Assembly: GCF_900103415.1 (NCBI RefSeq)
Contig: NZ_FMXB01000006.1
Span: forward strand, 82,359-146,358
DNA length: 64,000 bases
From: Methanobrevibacter millerae
GTDB taxonomy: Archaea > Methanobacteriota > Methanobacteria > Methanobacteriales > Methanobacteriaceae
Direction of reading: 5' to 3'
Made by a program: the position numbers and the translations under genes. Shown here piece by piece: positions 57,384 through 64,000 of this stretch. Positions within the stretch are counted from its first letter, which is position 1; every line of letters begins with the position of its first letter. Under the pieces are notes generated by a model. The model made no database searches, was not told where the DNA came from, and worked only from the letters and a program-made list of their open reading frames with translations.

Positions 57384-57421
57384 ATTGTATAATCTGTTTT
57401 GGGTTATTAATTATATTTTTA

Positions 57422-57468
57422 GGTTACCTTCAAGTAACCAAGTTTCCTTTAAGTTACAAAAATCATTT
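57422..57468. promoter_or_regulatory. Candidate HxlR operator between divergent genes
   Basis: GGTTACCTTCAAGTAACC at 57422-57439 is a perfect inverted repeat (6-bp arms, 6-bp spacer). A second imperfect GTTTCCTTTAAGTTAC follows at 57442-57457. The segment 57431-57468 resembles 59163-59200, upstream of the broken gene behind the sirtuin, at roughly three quarters of positions. GTTAC/GTAAC half-sites fit HxlR-type regulators. Confidence 0.65.
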
Positions 57469-57517
57469 AAATAGTTAACTCCAATTATAATATTGAACTA
57501 ATATAGGAGGAATTAAT

Positions 57518-58300
57518 ATAAACACACAGCAACAATTAGACTTTTTAATCAAGTATTTAATTAATGAACGTGATGAAGAAATAAATATTCCAAAGGACAT
57601 TAATGATAAAAAATTACTGTTTAGGTCTCTTGTGAATGTAAGGCCTCCTTTAGAGGTGTCAGATGAATTTTTACATATTCAGGACGAATTTTTGACTAAT
57701 GAAACATTAAACAAGAATCTGACTTCAGCCGAAGATATCACTGAAATCAAAGGGAAAGTAGCGTTATGGCGGGGAGACATTACCACGCTGAATGTTGATG
57801 CAATCGTGAACGCCGCCAATTCAAAATTACTTGGCTGTTTTATTCCCCTGCACAACTGCATTGACAATGTTATTCATTCTTCAGCAGGAATACAATTAAG
57901 ACAGGAATGCAGTGAAATAATGCACAGACAGGGTCATGATGAGGAAGTCGGAAAAGCAAAAATTACCAATGCATATAATTTGCCTTCAAAGCATGTAATC
58001 CACACTGTAGGACCTGCAATTCCTTATGGGGCGGAACCTTCCAATGAAGACTGTGAAAAACTATCAAGTTGCTATAAGTCATGTTTGGATTTGGCCAGTT
58101 ATAATGAACTTAAATCAATTGCATTTTGCAGCATTTCAACAGGCGTTTTTAATTTTCCTCAAAGAAAAGCAGCTGAAATCGCAATCAAAACAGTTGAAGA
58201 TTATTTGAATGAAAATAAAACATCACTGGAAAAAGTGATTTTTGATACATTCTCACAGAGGAGTTACCTAATTTATAAAAATTTATTGTTTGGAGGATAA
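57518..58300 (+). CDS. Zinc-dependent macrodomain (ADP-ribosyl hydrolase), ATA start
   Basis: This protein of about 260 residues has a helical N-terminus ([20 protein letters not shown] ... [20 protein letters not shown]) and a Zn-macro domain. The domain carries [29 protein letters not shown], in which GCF and PLHNC hold the zinc Cys/His/Cys ligands, and VGPAIPYG. The usual starts would be GTG 57632, which cuts off the conserved N-terminus. The same frame is open back to ATA 57518, which sits 7 bp behind a perfect AGGAGG. So I place the start at ATA, either a genuine rare start or a mutated ATG. Relatives remove ADP-ribose from proteins and are encoded with SirTM, as here (3-bp gap). Confidence 0.78.
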   Translation: MNTQQQLDFLIKYLINERDEEINIPKDINDKKLLFRSLVNVRPPLEVSDEFLHIQDEFLTNETLNKNLTSAEDITEIKGKVALWRGDITTLNVDAIVNAANSKLLGCFIPLHNCIDNVIHSSAGIQLRQECSEIMHRQGHDEEVGKAKITNAYNLPSKHVIHTVGPAIPYGAEPSNEDCEKLSSCYKSCLDLASYNELKSIAFCSISTGVFNFPQRKAAEIAIKTVEDYLNENKTSLEKVIFDTFSQRSYLIYKNLLFGG

Positions 58301-58303
58301 CTA

Positions 58304-59155
58304 ATGGATAAATTCGTTTTAAGATTGGATAAAGCTATTGATGCTATTAATGATGCAGATTATGTGCTTATAGGTGCAGGTGCAGGTTTTTCAGCGGCTG
58401 CCGGAATAGAATATTCTGGCAAACGTTTTGAGGATAACTTCGCCGACTTCATTGAAAAATATGGTGTAACAGACATGTATTCCGCTACATTCTACCCTTA
58501 TGAAACTCAAGAAGCAAAATGGGCTCATTGGGCACGTCATGTCTATGTGAACAGATATTCTGTTGGAAAAACAAAATTATACGAACAGCTGCTTGATTTA
58601 GTGAAAGATAAGGAATATTTTGTCTTGACAACCAATGTCGATCATCAGTTTTGGATTAATGGCTTTGAGGATGAAAGGATATTTGCAACTCAGGGAGATT
58701 ATGGTCTGATGCAGTGTGAAACGGCATGCCATGATAAACTGTATTCGAATAGGGAATTAGTCTTTGAAGCTATTGAAAACACCCATGACTGCATGATTCC
58801 ATCAGATTTGGTTCCCGTATGTCCTGTTTGCGGAGGCAATATGGAAATCAATGTCAGAAAAGACAACTACTTTGTTGAAGATGAAAAATGGCGTGAAATG
58901 CATGACAACTACTCAAAATTTTTAGAAAAAATAGGAACTGATGACAGATTGGTCCTATTGGAACTGGGCGTAGGTTTCAACACACCAGTAATCATCAGAT
59001 ATCCGTTTGAGCAGATGACACATAATAATCCAAACGTTAAATTAATTCGATTAAATAGGAGTTATGCGCAGGCAATACCTGAAAACAAGGATAAGACCAT
59101 TAGCTTTGATGAGGAAATTTCAGAAATCTTTGACTATTGGACAAAAAGAATATAA
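58304..59155 (+). CDS. SirTM (class M) sirtuin, probable protein ADP-ribosyltransferase
   Basis: This 283-residue sirtuin has the NAD loop GAGAGFSAAAGIEY. The class M signature is TTNVDHQFW in place of TQNxDxLH and ATQGDYG in place of the LHG catalytic His (Gln here). A zinc site is formed by Cys near residue 139 and 143 and CPVCGG. SirTMs transfer ADP-ribose to proteins rather than deacetylating. In bacteria they modify lipoylated GcvH-L and sit with LplA2. No GcvH-L or lipoate ligase is in this window, so the target here is unknown. Confidence 0.88.
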   Translation: MDKFVLRLDKAIDAINDADYVLIGAGAGFSAAAGIEYSGKRFEDNFADFIEKYGVTDMYSATFYPYETQEAKWAHWARHVYVNRYSVGKTKLYEQLLDLVKDKEYFVLTTNVDHQFWINGFEDERIFATQGDYGLMQCETACHDKLYSNRELVFEAIENTHDCMIPSDLVPVCPVCGGNMEINVRKDNYFVEDEKWREMHDNYSKFLEKIGTDDRLVLLELGVGFNTPVIIRYPFEQMTHNNPNVKLIRLNRSYAQAIPENKDKTISFDEEISEIFDYWTKRI

Positions 59156-59162
59156 CTACTAA

Positions 59163-59200
59163 AAAGTTACCATGTAATCCTAAAGTTACAAAAACAATTT
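59163..59200. promoter_or_regulatory. Second copy of the HxlR-like operator module
   Basis: AAAGTTACCATGTAATCC and AAAGTTACAAAAACAATTT lie between the sirtuin stop (59155) and the broken gene at 59251. The segment aligns without gaps to 57431-57468. It suggests that the broken gene was once in the same regulon as the macrodomain-sirtuin pair. Confidence 0.55.
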
Positions 59201-59250
59201 GTATAAGCTTGAATAACCTATTAAATATAAAAATACAGGGATTGGTAAAA

Positions 59251-59653
59251 ATGAGTGAAGTTATAAACTTTTTAAAAGAAAATTCTTTAATATATCTAGC
59301 AACTGGTGGATCAGATGGAAACACAAAAGTAAGGCCAATTCTATTTTAATTTGAAGAAGATGGAAAACCCCTTTCTGTAGCGCAAACACGAAACCAATGT
59401 TTAAGGAATTGAATGCGGAACCAAACTGTGAAATGGTCGTTGCAACACATGAATTCTCAGGGTTAAGAATTTCCGGTGCGGTTGAATTTACAGACAGCAT
59501 AGAATTAAAACAACAAGCAATTGATTCCAACGAATTAGTTAAAACTTATATGAAACTCCGGAAAATCCTGCATTTGAAGTGTTCACCATTACCGGAATGC
59601 AAACAGAAATACATTGGATAGCGATTTTGGGAACAGCCATAACACTGGGATAA
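59251..59653 (+). pseudogene. Pyridoxamine 5'-phosphate oxidase-like (flavin-binding) pseudogene
   Basis: The intact parent would read MSEVINFLKENSLIYLATGG ... VRPILF, FEEDGKP, FCSANTKPMFKELNAEPNCEMV, FSGLRISGAVEF and YETPENPAFEVFTITGMQTEIHW. This is the pattern of small FMN-binding split-barrel proteins. The copy has a TAA at 59347-59349 inside LF*FEED, one missing base near 59372 and another frame change near 59545. It cannot make a functional protein. It follows the sirtuin gene by 95 bp. Confidence 0.75.
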
Positions 59654-59835
59654 TATGTTTAGCTATCTGTACACTCAGCATCTATCCAATAACAAGATTA
59701 AATCGACCTATAATTTCTTTATTGGGATTTATTGTCTCTGCAGCCATACTTTTCACATTCATGCATAGCTATGGTAATGAATCCATTCTTTGCTTTATCA
59801 TTGCCGATATTATTATCATAATTCTAAAAAGTTGA
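59654..59835 (+). pseudogene. Membrane-protein fragment
   Basis: An open frame encodes about 60 residues with two or three hydrophobic helices (IICLAICTLSIYPITRL, PIISLLGFIVSAAILFTFM, ILCFIIADIIIIIL) and no good start codon. It sits between two broken genes and looks like the end of a lost membrane protein. I do not recognise the parent. Confidence 0.35.
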
Positions 59836-59986
59836 TTTGATACAAGGCCAGATTGATGCCATGGATACACTGATGGGAATGTGTATGAACGAGCTCAAAG
59901 GAAAAGCGGATTGAGGACTTGTAAACCAAATCGTTCGTGAAGAAATTCAAAGACTAATTTATGGAAACACAATGAGTTTCCAATAA
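59834..59986 (+). pseudogene. gatE/gatB-like 3' fragment
   Basis: The reading frame gives IDAMDTLMGMCMNELKGKAD, a TGA stop, then GLVNQIVREEIQRLIYGN. This matches the C-terminal helical (YqeY-type) tail of GatB/GatE amidotransferase subunits, where the motif is KGKADGGLVN. The TGA replaces the first Gly codon (GGA), so the piece is both truncated and broken. A complete gatE is presumably elsewhere in the genome. Confidence 0.5.
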
Positions 59987-59994
59987 CTCTTTTT

Positions 59995-60639
59995 TTAATT
60001 CTTGCTAAAGAGTGACCCCTCATCCAGGGTTTTTATTTTGAAAATCACTTTTCGGGTTAAAGCGTAGAATATCAGTTCGTACAGTACCTTGAACACTATC
60101 TGACAGCAGATCATGGTCAAAACCAAATCATTCGGCAGAACTCCGTAGAATGAAACAAAAATGAAAATTACAGAATCGACAGTTTCCCCTATTATGGTAC
60201 TCACTATAACGCGTACAAAAAGCAGATCAGAATATTTTTCCTTTAATTTGACAAGTACTTGGGAATTTAAAAGATTGCCCATCATGTAGGAAATAAGCCC
60301 TGCTACAAACAGCCTGGGTGTTGTTGAGAGAAGCGCTGCAAATGCAGGGGCATTGGGACTGTTTGAAGGAAATATCATGGCAACCTGATATAGGGCAACT
60401 ACCACAACATTGATGATGAAACCCAAATAGATAATATTTTTTGTCAGTTTAAAGCCGTAAATTTCAGATAGGATGTCATTAACAATAAATAGTATCGGAA
60501 ATGTCAATATAGAACATGGCAAAGCTATGAAGCTTATTTCCAGTGTTCGAGTAGCCAATATGTTGGATGCAATCATGCAGGCACAAAATATTCCCGCAAG
60601 ATATGCATATGCTTTAGTCTTATTCATGTTTTCAAACAT
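59995..60639 (-). CDS. VUT-family (YhhQ-like) queuosine-precursor transporter
   Basis: This 214-residue membrane protein has about six helices with the VUT (DUF165) pattern: ACMIASNILATRTLEI at the N-terminus, FPILFIVNDILSEIYGFK, and TIIGETVDSVIFIFV. Bacterial YhhQ imports 7-cyano- or 7-aminomethyl-7-deazaguanine; archaea use the same precursors for archaeosine. The specificity here is inferred from family. ATG 60639 follows GGGTGAT. It survives intact among decayed genes. Confidence 0.85.
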   Translation of the reverse strand: MFENMNKTKAYAYLAGIFCACMIASNILATRTLEISFIALPCSILTFPILFIVNDILSEIYGFKLTKNIIYLGFIINVVVVALYQVAMIFPSNSPNAPAFAALLSTTPRLFVAGLISYMMGNLLNSQVLVKLKEKYSDLLFVRVIVSTIIGETVDSVIFIFVSFYGVLPNDLVLTMICCQIVFKVLYELIFYALTRKVIFKIKTLDEGSLFSKN

Positions 60640-60779
60640 TCAAAAATCACCCATTGTTAATTAATTTATCACTCAGCATTAATTTATCTTTTGATTGGAA
60701 ACAATAATGACAGCTCACAGAATAATTCACTATTTCCAATAGGAATGCAAAAATAATAATTCATATTAAAACCTTAAAA

Positions 60780-60914
60780 ATGATTATGCCCTTGGAGAGA
60801 GATAATTATGGTTCTCATATTGGAAAAATAGCTATTTCCAAAATTAGTGAGATTTATGAATATACGGAGAAACTGTTGAAGACTGTGGAGGCTTATTTGA
60901 AAAATAAGAAATGA
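60780..60914 (+). CDS. 44-residue fragment or small gene, unidentified
   Basis: The frame encodes MIMPLERDNYGSHIGKIAIS, then helical KISEIYEYTEKLLKTVEAYL, ending LKNKK. There is no ribosome site before the ATG. The sequence looks protein-like and could be the 3' end of a lost gene. It ends directly against the stop codon of the truncated acyltransferase on the opposite strand. Confidence 0.35.
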   Translation: MIMPLERDNYGSHIGKIAISKISEIYEYTEKLLKTVEAYLKNKK

Positions 60915-61361
60915 TTAAACCCCACTAACTGTTTTAAGATAAGGAATCTTACTTAAGACATAAGGCAGAAGCCAGCTTAAAAATACTATCAGCACAAACA
61001 TCAATGGAAAGAGCAGGTTGGATCCGGGATTGTGGTAGGACAGTTCTTTTACAACAATCACGTGAGAGAAGTACATTCCATAACTGCATACGCTTAATGA
61101 AATAATTACCTTTCCAATGAAATTATCCTTGATCCTGCTGAATATGTCCAGTCTGTCCAGGCACATTATAAACAGGAAGAGTCCAATGCCCATGAACATG
61201 TTCGGCAGGTTCTCATATCTTATCAGACCGACCTTTGTGTAGCCTAAGTATACAAAGACTGCCAGAGAAATTATAAGTATTATCAATCCTGAAATGCAGA
61301 GTTTCTTATCATTCAGCTTAAATTCCTTGTTGGCAAGATAATAACCGAGTACAGGATATCT
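60915..61361 (-). pseudogene. Truncated acyltransferase 3 (membrane) gene
   Basis: About 148 codons of the C-terminal part of an acyltransferase-3-type membrane protein remain (RYPVLGYYLANKEFKLNDKK, then CISGLIILIISLAVFVYLGYT, CSYGMYFSHVIVVKEL, LIVFLSWLLPYVL). The N-terminal catalytic half is missing. The reading frame runs without a break to 61361, where it meets the truncated adhesin gene on the other strand and hits a stop. Relatives O-acetylate cell-surface sugars. Confidence 0.7.
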
Positions 61362-63226
61362 TTAAATATTTCAAATATGGTCATTTTTTTATAAAAGATC
61401 CTGATGGAAATTATGGTATAGCATATTATCAAACCTGCTTATATGGAACCTTAAAGCCGGGGGAATTTTTGATTATTCCGAATGAGTATTATGGTTTTCA
61501 CGAGGGAAATGCTACGGAATATGCAATAGATCCCGTTGACGCGATAATAGAGATTTGCTCTTATGAGAATACCTGCTGGAATAGACGTAATCTTTATTCT
61601 TATGATTATAAGCTGCATGATACTCCCGACGGGCAGAAGTATGGTGTTGACATTTATGCAACCGATGATAATGGACTTAATGTCGGTTTGAATACTTCAA
61701 AAATTGTAACCTATGTCTATTGGAATGATGATTTTCATCCTGCTTCAACTATTCCGCAAAATCCAAATAAACTGTATTTAGGAACCCACATCTTCGAAAA
61801 ACAGCCAGCAGATTCTGTTTTTAAGGTGGTGAATAGTTCAAGCAATGTCTTAGTCAATACCGAGACCAGTGTACATTATAGAATAAACAATATTGATGAT
61901 GAAATGAGTGTTGTATTCGTTTTGGATGATGACGTTGAATTCATTGATGCTGAAGTCTCTCAAGGAGACTATCATTATGATTCAAGTCAAAATATACTTT
62001 ACTGGAATCTCTCTGCATCCAATGGTTTTAATGACATTATTCTAAATGTTAAGCCAAAGGCAAAGGGAATCTATAATATCCGTTCATATGTTCAGGGCAC
62101 GGATGATGAAATCAATGTGACCTCATATGCAACAGATTACGGTGTCATCTTAACATCGGAAAATGTCACGACATATAAGACTTATTATAAAAGTTTAGAG
62201 GTTTATTTAACTGATGGCAGTATTCCTTTAATCGGCGAGAAAGTATTCATCATGATTGATGGAACCACTTATGAGCGCGAAGTCACACCTAAAGGCTATG
62301 CCGCATTATCCATAATGTTGCAACCAGGAGAATATGATGCCATTATCTCTTAAGATGGACAATTCGGCAAGAATCAAACCACTTCCAAAATTATTGTTAA
62401 AAAAACAATATTAAGTGATGATTTAAATGTTTTCTATGGGCAAACTTATGCATTTAATGTAAGCTTTTTGGATGAAAACGGGAATGCTTATGCAAATGGA
62501 TCTGTTGACTTTTCCGTTGACGGCACTTTAATAAACAAACTCACTGATGCTAACGGCACCTATAGTTTGGAGATTTATCGTGACCTTTCTAAAATACCTA
62601 AGTTAACACCTGGAAATCATACCATTACTTCATATAATGACAGAACTAACGAGTACGTAACCAATAGAGTAATTATTAAAGAACCTGTTTGCGATTTGTC
62701 CATTACCAAAACGGCAAATGCTTCATCCATCCACATTAGTGACCGTGTGAAATGGACAATCAATGTTTTAAATAACGGTCCCTGTGATGCTCATGGCATT
62801 TTGGTAACTGATGCATTGCCATCAGGCATTAAAATTATATCATATAATGCATCCAAAGGATTCTATGATGAGAAACGTGGAATATGGACAATCGACAATT
62901 TGACTATTGGCGAAAGCATAACCTTGGAGTTGAATTGCATTGCACTTGAGGAAGGATTGTTTACCAATAAGGTAAATGTCATCTGCAACGAGACTGACAA
63001 CAATCTATCAAACAATTATGCTAATTCTACCGTTGAAGTCATTGAAAATGTGACACCAGTACCTCCAAGCCCTCCAACTCCAAATCATTCAAATACAACA
63101 AATTCAACTTCAGTACAAGTAGCCGAACCTGCAAAAATGTTAGCTGCTGGCAATCCAATAGCTTATCTCATTGCAGTTATCATGGTTATATTTGGCAGTA
63201 TTTGGATTCCAAACAGGAAAAGATAA
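61361..63226 (+). pseudogene. Adhesin-like protein, 5' truncated with an in-frame stop
   Basis: The frame opens at 61361 without a start codon (FKYFKYGHFFIKDPDGNYGI, a conserved block of Methanobrevibacter adhesin-like proteins). It runs through YLGTHIF, an Ig-like module (TYEREVTPKGYAALSIMLQPG) and a TAA at 62351-62353. It then continues in the same frame with DGQFGKNQTTSKI, a DUF11-type domain (about 62690-63040), a Pro/Asn linker and a C-terminal membrane helix with RKR tail. The signal peptide is lost. A start at 61469 would not restore export. Confidence 0.8.
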
Positions 63227-63236
63227 ATTAAAATTT

Positions 63237-63274
63237 AACTAGATTTCGCATCTAGTTCCTTTTTTCTTTTTTTA
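63237..63274 (+). terminator. Terminator of the adhesin pseudogene
   Basis: AACTAGAT at 63237-63244 pairs with ATCTAGTT at 63250-63257 around the loop TTCGC. Two T-runs follow at 63260-63274. Confidence 0.6.
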
Positions 63275-63739
63275 AGGGGTTTGTCAATAAATCCTTAATT
63301 TGATTATTTTACTTATTTTTTCTATTTGACTATTAAATTGCCTTTTATTTTTGTTTTATTCTTTTAAGAACTCTTATTTTTAATATTTTTGAGAATTTTT
63401 ATTTTGGCATTTTTTGATTTTTTTATTCTGGAAAAGATCTTGAGATTCATCTTGAATTAGAAATATTTTTTTCTTTTTAAAATTCTTTAAATTAAAAACA
63501 ACTTATGTATATTATTTTAATTACTTTTATTTAGTTTAATATTACTTAAAATTTAAAATAAATAATTATAAATACTTTAAATTACATATTATTATATAAG
63601 AATTATTTATTAAATTTTTTAGATAAAATTTATGTGTTTAATTTAATTTTCACGGAATTTTCATTGATTTTTAGTGAATTTTCATTGAAAATTAAAACCT
63701 CTGAATAATTCTTTAAACTGAATAATACTTTGATTTTTC
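63275..63739. other. Very AT-rich intergenic region before the transposase
   Basis: This is about 465 bp of extreme A/T with no open frame. GAATTTTCATTGA occurs twice near 63655-63690, and short T-runs are frequent. It probably includes the left end of the insertion sequence whose transposase follows, but I cannot define the terminal repeat. Confidence 0.4.
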
Positions 63740-64000
63740 ATGCCAGTTATGGAATTGAAAGAGTATAAAGATGGCAGTATTTTAAATAAACTTAAACAGG
63801 AGGGGGATTGTCCTAAAATGTTGTTAACAATCACTAATTTTGCATTCAGCAAAATGGTTCAAAATTTAATGCATCAATTGGATTCAGAATTCGAATCCAA
63901 ACGTGGACGTCCAGCATATCCTCGAACACTACTTTTAATAGTAGTATTGTACTGTTTTAGCATAGATATTGCCAATTATACTAAAATGGAAGAAGAATGT
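63740..64000 (+). mobile_element. IS transposase, N-terminal part, cut by the window end
   Basis: The frame from ATG 63740 (or 63749) encodes MPVMELKEYKDGSILNKLKQ and LLTITNFAFSKMVQNLMHQL. It continues with SKRGRPAYPRTLLLIVVLYCF and TKMEEEC up to the last base, 87 codons without a stop. RGRPAYPRTLLLIVVLY fits the N-terminal (DUF772-like) helices of IS1182/IS5-type transposases. Whether the gene is complete cannot be judged here. Confidence 0.75.

Noticed and set aside
57070..57474. 134-codon frame opposite the HxlR regulator
   Set aside because: Shadow of the regulator gene; it runs through the operator and has no protein-like features.
1..64000. tRNA, rRNA or CRISPR loci
   Set aside because: I looked in every gap of more than 100 bp for cloverleaf ends, GTTCRANNC motifs and spaced repeats and saw none; a dedicated scan could still find a divergent one.

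Overview
The window is archaeal and almost certainly from a Methanobrevibacter-like methanogen (Methanobacteriales). The evidence is AT-rich DNA with GGTGAT/GGAGG-type ribosome sites, archaeal information-processing genes (MCM helicase, aIF2-beta, NMD3-like protein, class I TyrRS without bacterial features, NucS, Lhr-type helicase), PurP of archaeal purine synthesis, the YcaO/TfuA pair that thioamidates methyl-coenzyme M reductase, and adhesin-like surface proteins with Ig-like repeats. The species assignment is inference; no rRNA or tRNA gene is visible.

Layout. Positions 1-4.6 kb hold a small membrane protein, a transglutaminase-like protein, an M24 peptidase, and a divergent M50 protease - YcaO - TfuA run. 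From 4.8 to 10 kb come a CBS-domain/UspA signalling group, an amidohydrolase, a secreted protein and an Ig-repeat adhesin. From 10 to 19 kb are carAB, a winged-helix regulator, nadC, rnz, an MscS channel and nadA. From 19 to 25 kb are two paralogous alpha/beta hydrolases (one lacking its catalytic serine), nucS, an omega-amidase-like enzyme and a HEAT-repeat protein. From 25 to 34 kb are an Lhr-like helicase, small membrane proteins, a 14-TM MFS exporter, purP, a phosphodiesterase, rlmE and a VapBC-type toxin-antitoxin pair. From 34 to 41 kb lie the mcm - aIF2beta - nmd3 - tyrS run, a second phosphodiesterase, a 32-residue double-CxxC miniprotein and tmk. From 41 to 51 kb are trkH, two overlapping U32-family proteins, a MutS-like ATPase and a UbiB-family kinase. 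A 53-bp tandem duplication carrying a TATA-like box precedes two overlapping ABC-transporter half-genes whose nucleotide-binding domains are both degenerate.

From about 54.8 kb to the end the window changes character and looks like accessory, decaying DNA. It holds a ROK kinase, a transposase remnant, and an HxlR regulator divergent from a zinc-macrodomain / SirTM sirtuin pair (a candidate reversible ADP-ribosylation module). After these come a broken flavin-binding-family gene, a gatE-like 3' fragment, a VUT-family transporter, a 5'-truncated acyltransferase fused head-to-head to a 5'-truncated adhesin gene, and the start of an IS transposase that runs off the window.

The most unusual signals are: (i) the macrodomain gene, whose conserved N-terminus can only be reached from an ATA codon behind a perfect Shine-Dalgarno; (ii) a repeated GTTAC-type operator module shared by the HxlR/macrodomain promoter and the broken gene behind the sirtuin; (iii) the ABC pair with no intact catalytic site; (iv) the duplicated promoter in front of it; (v) a Ser-to-Ala pseudoenzyme hydrolase beside its active paralogue.
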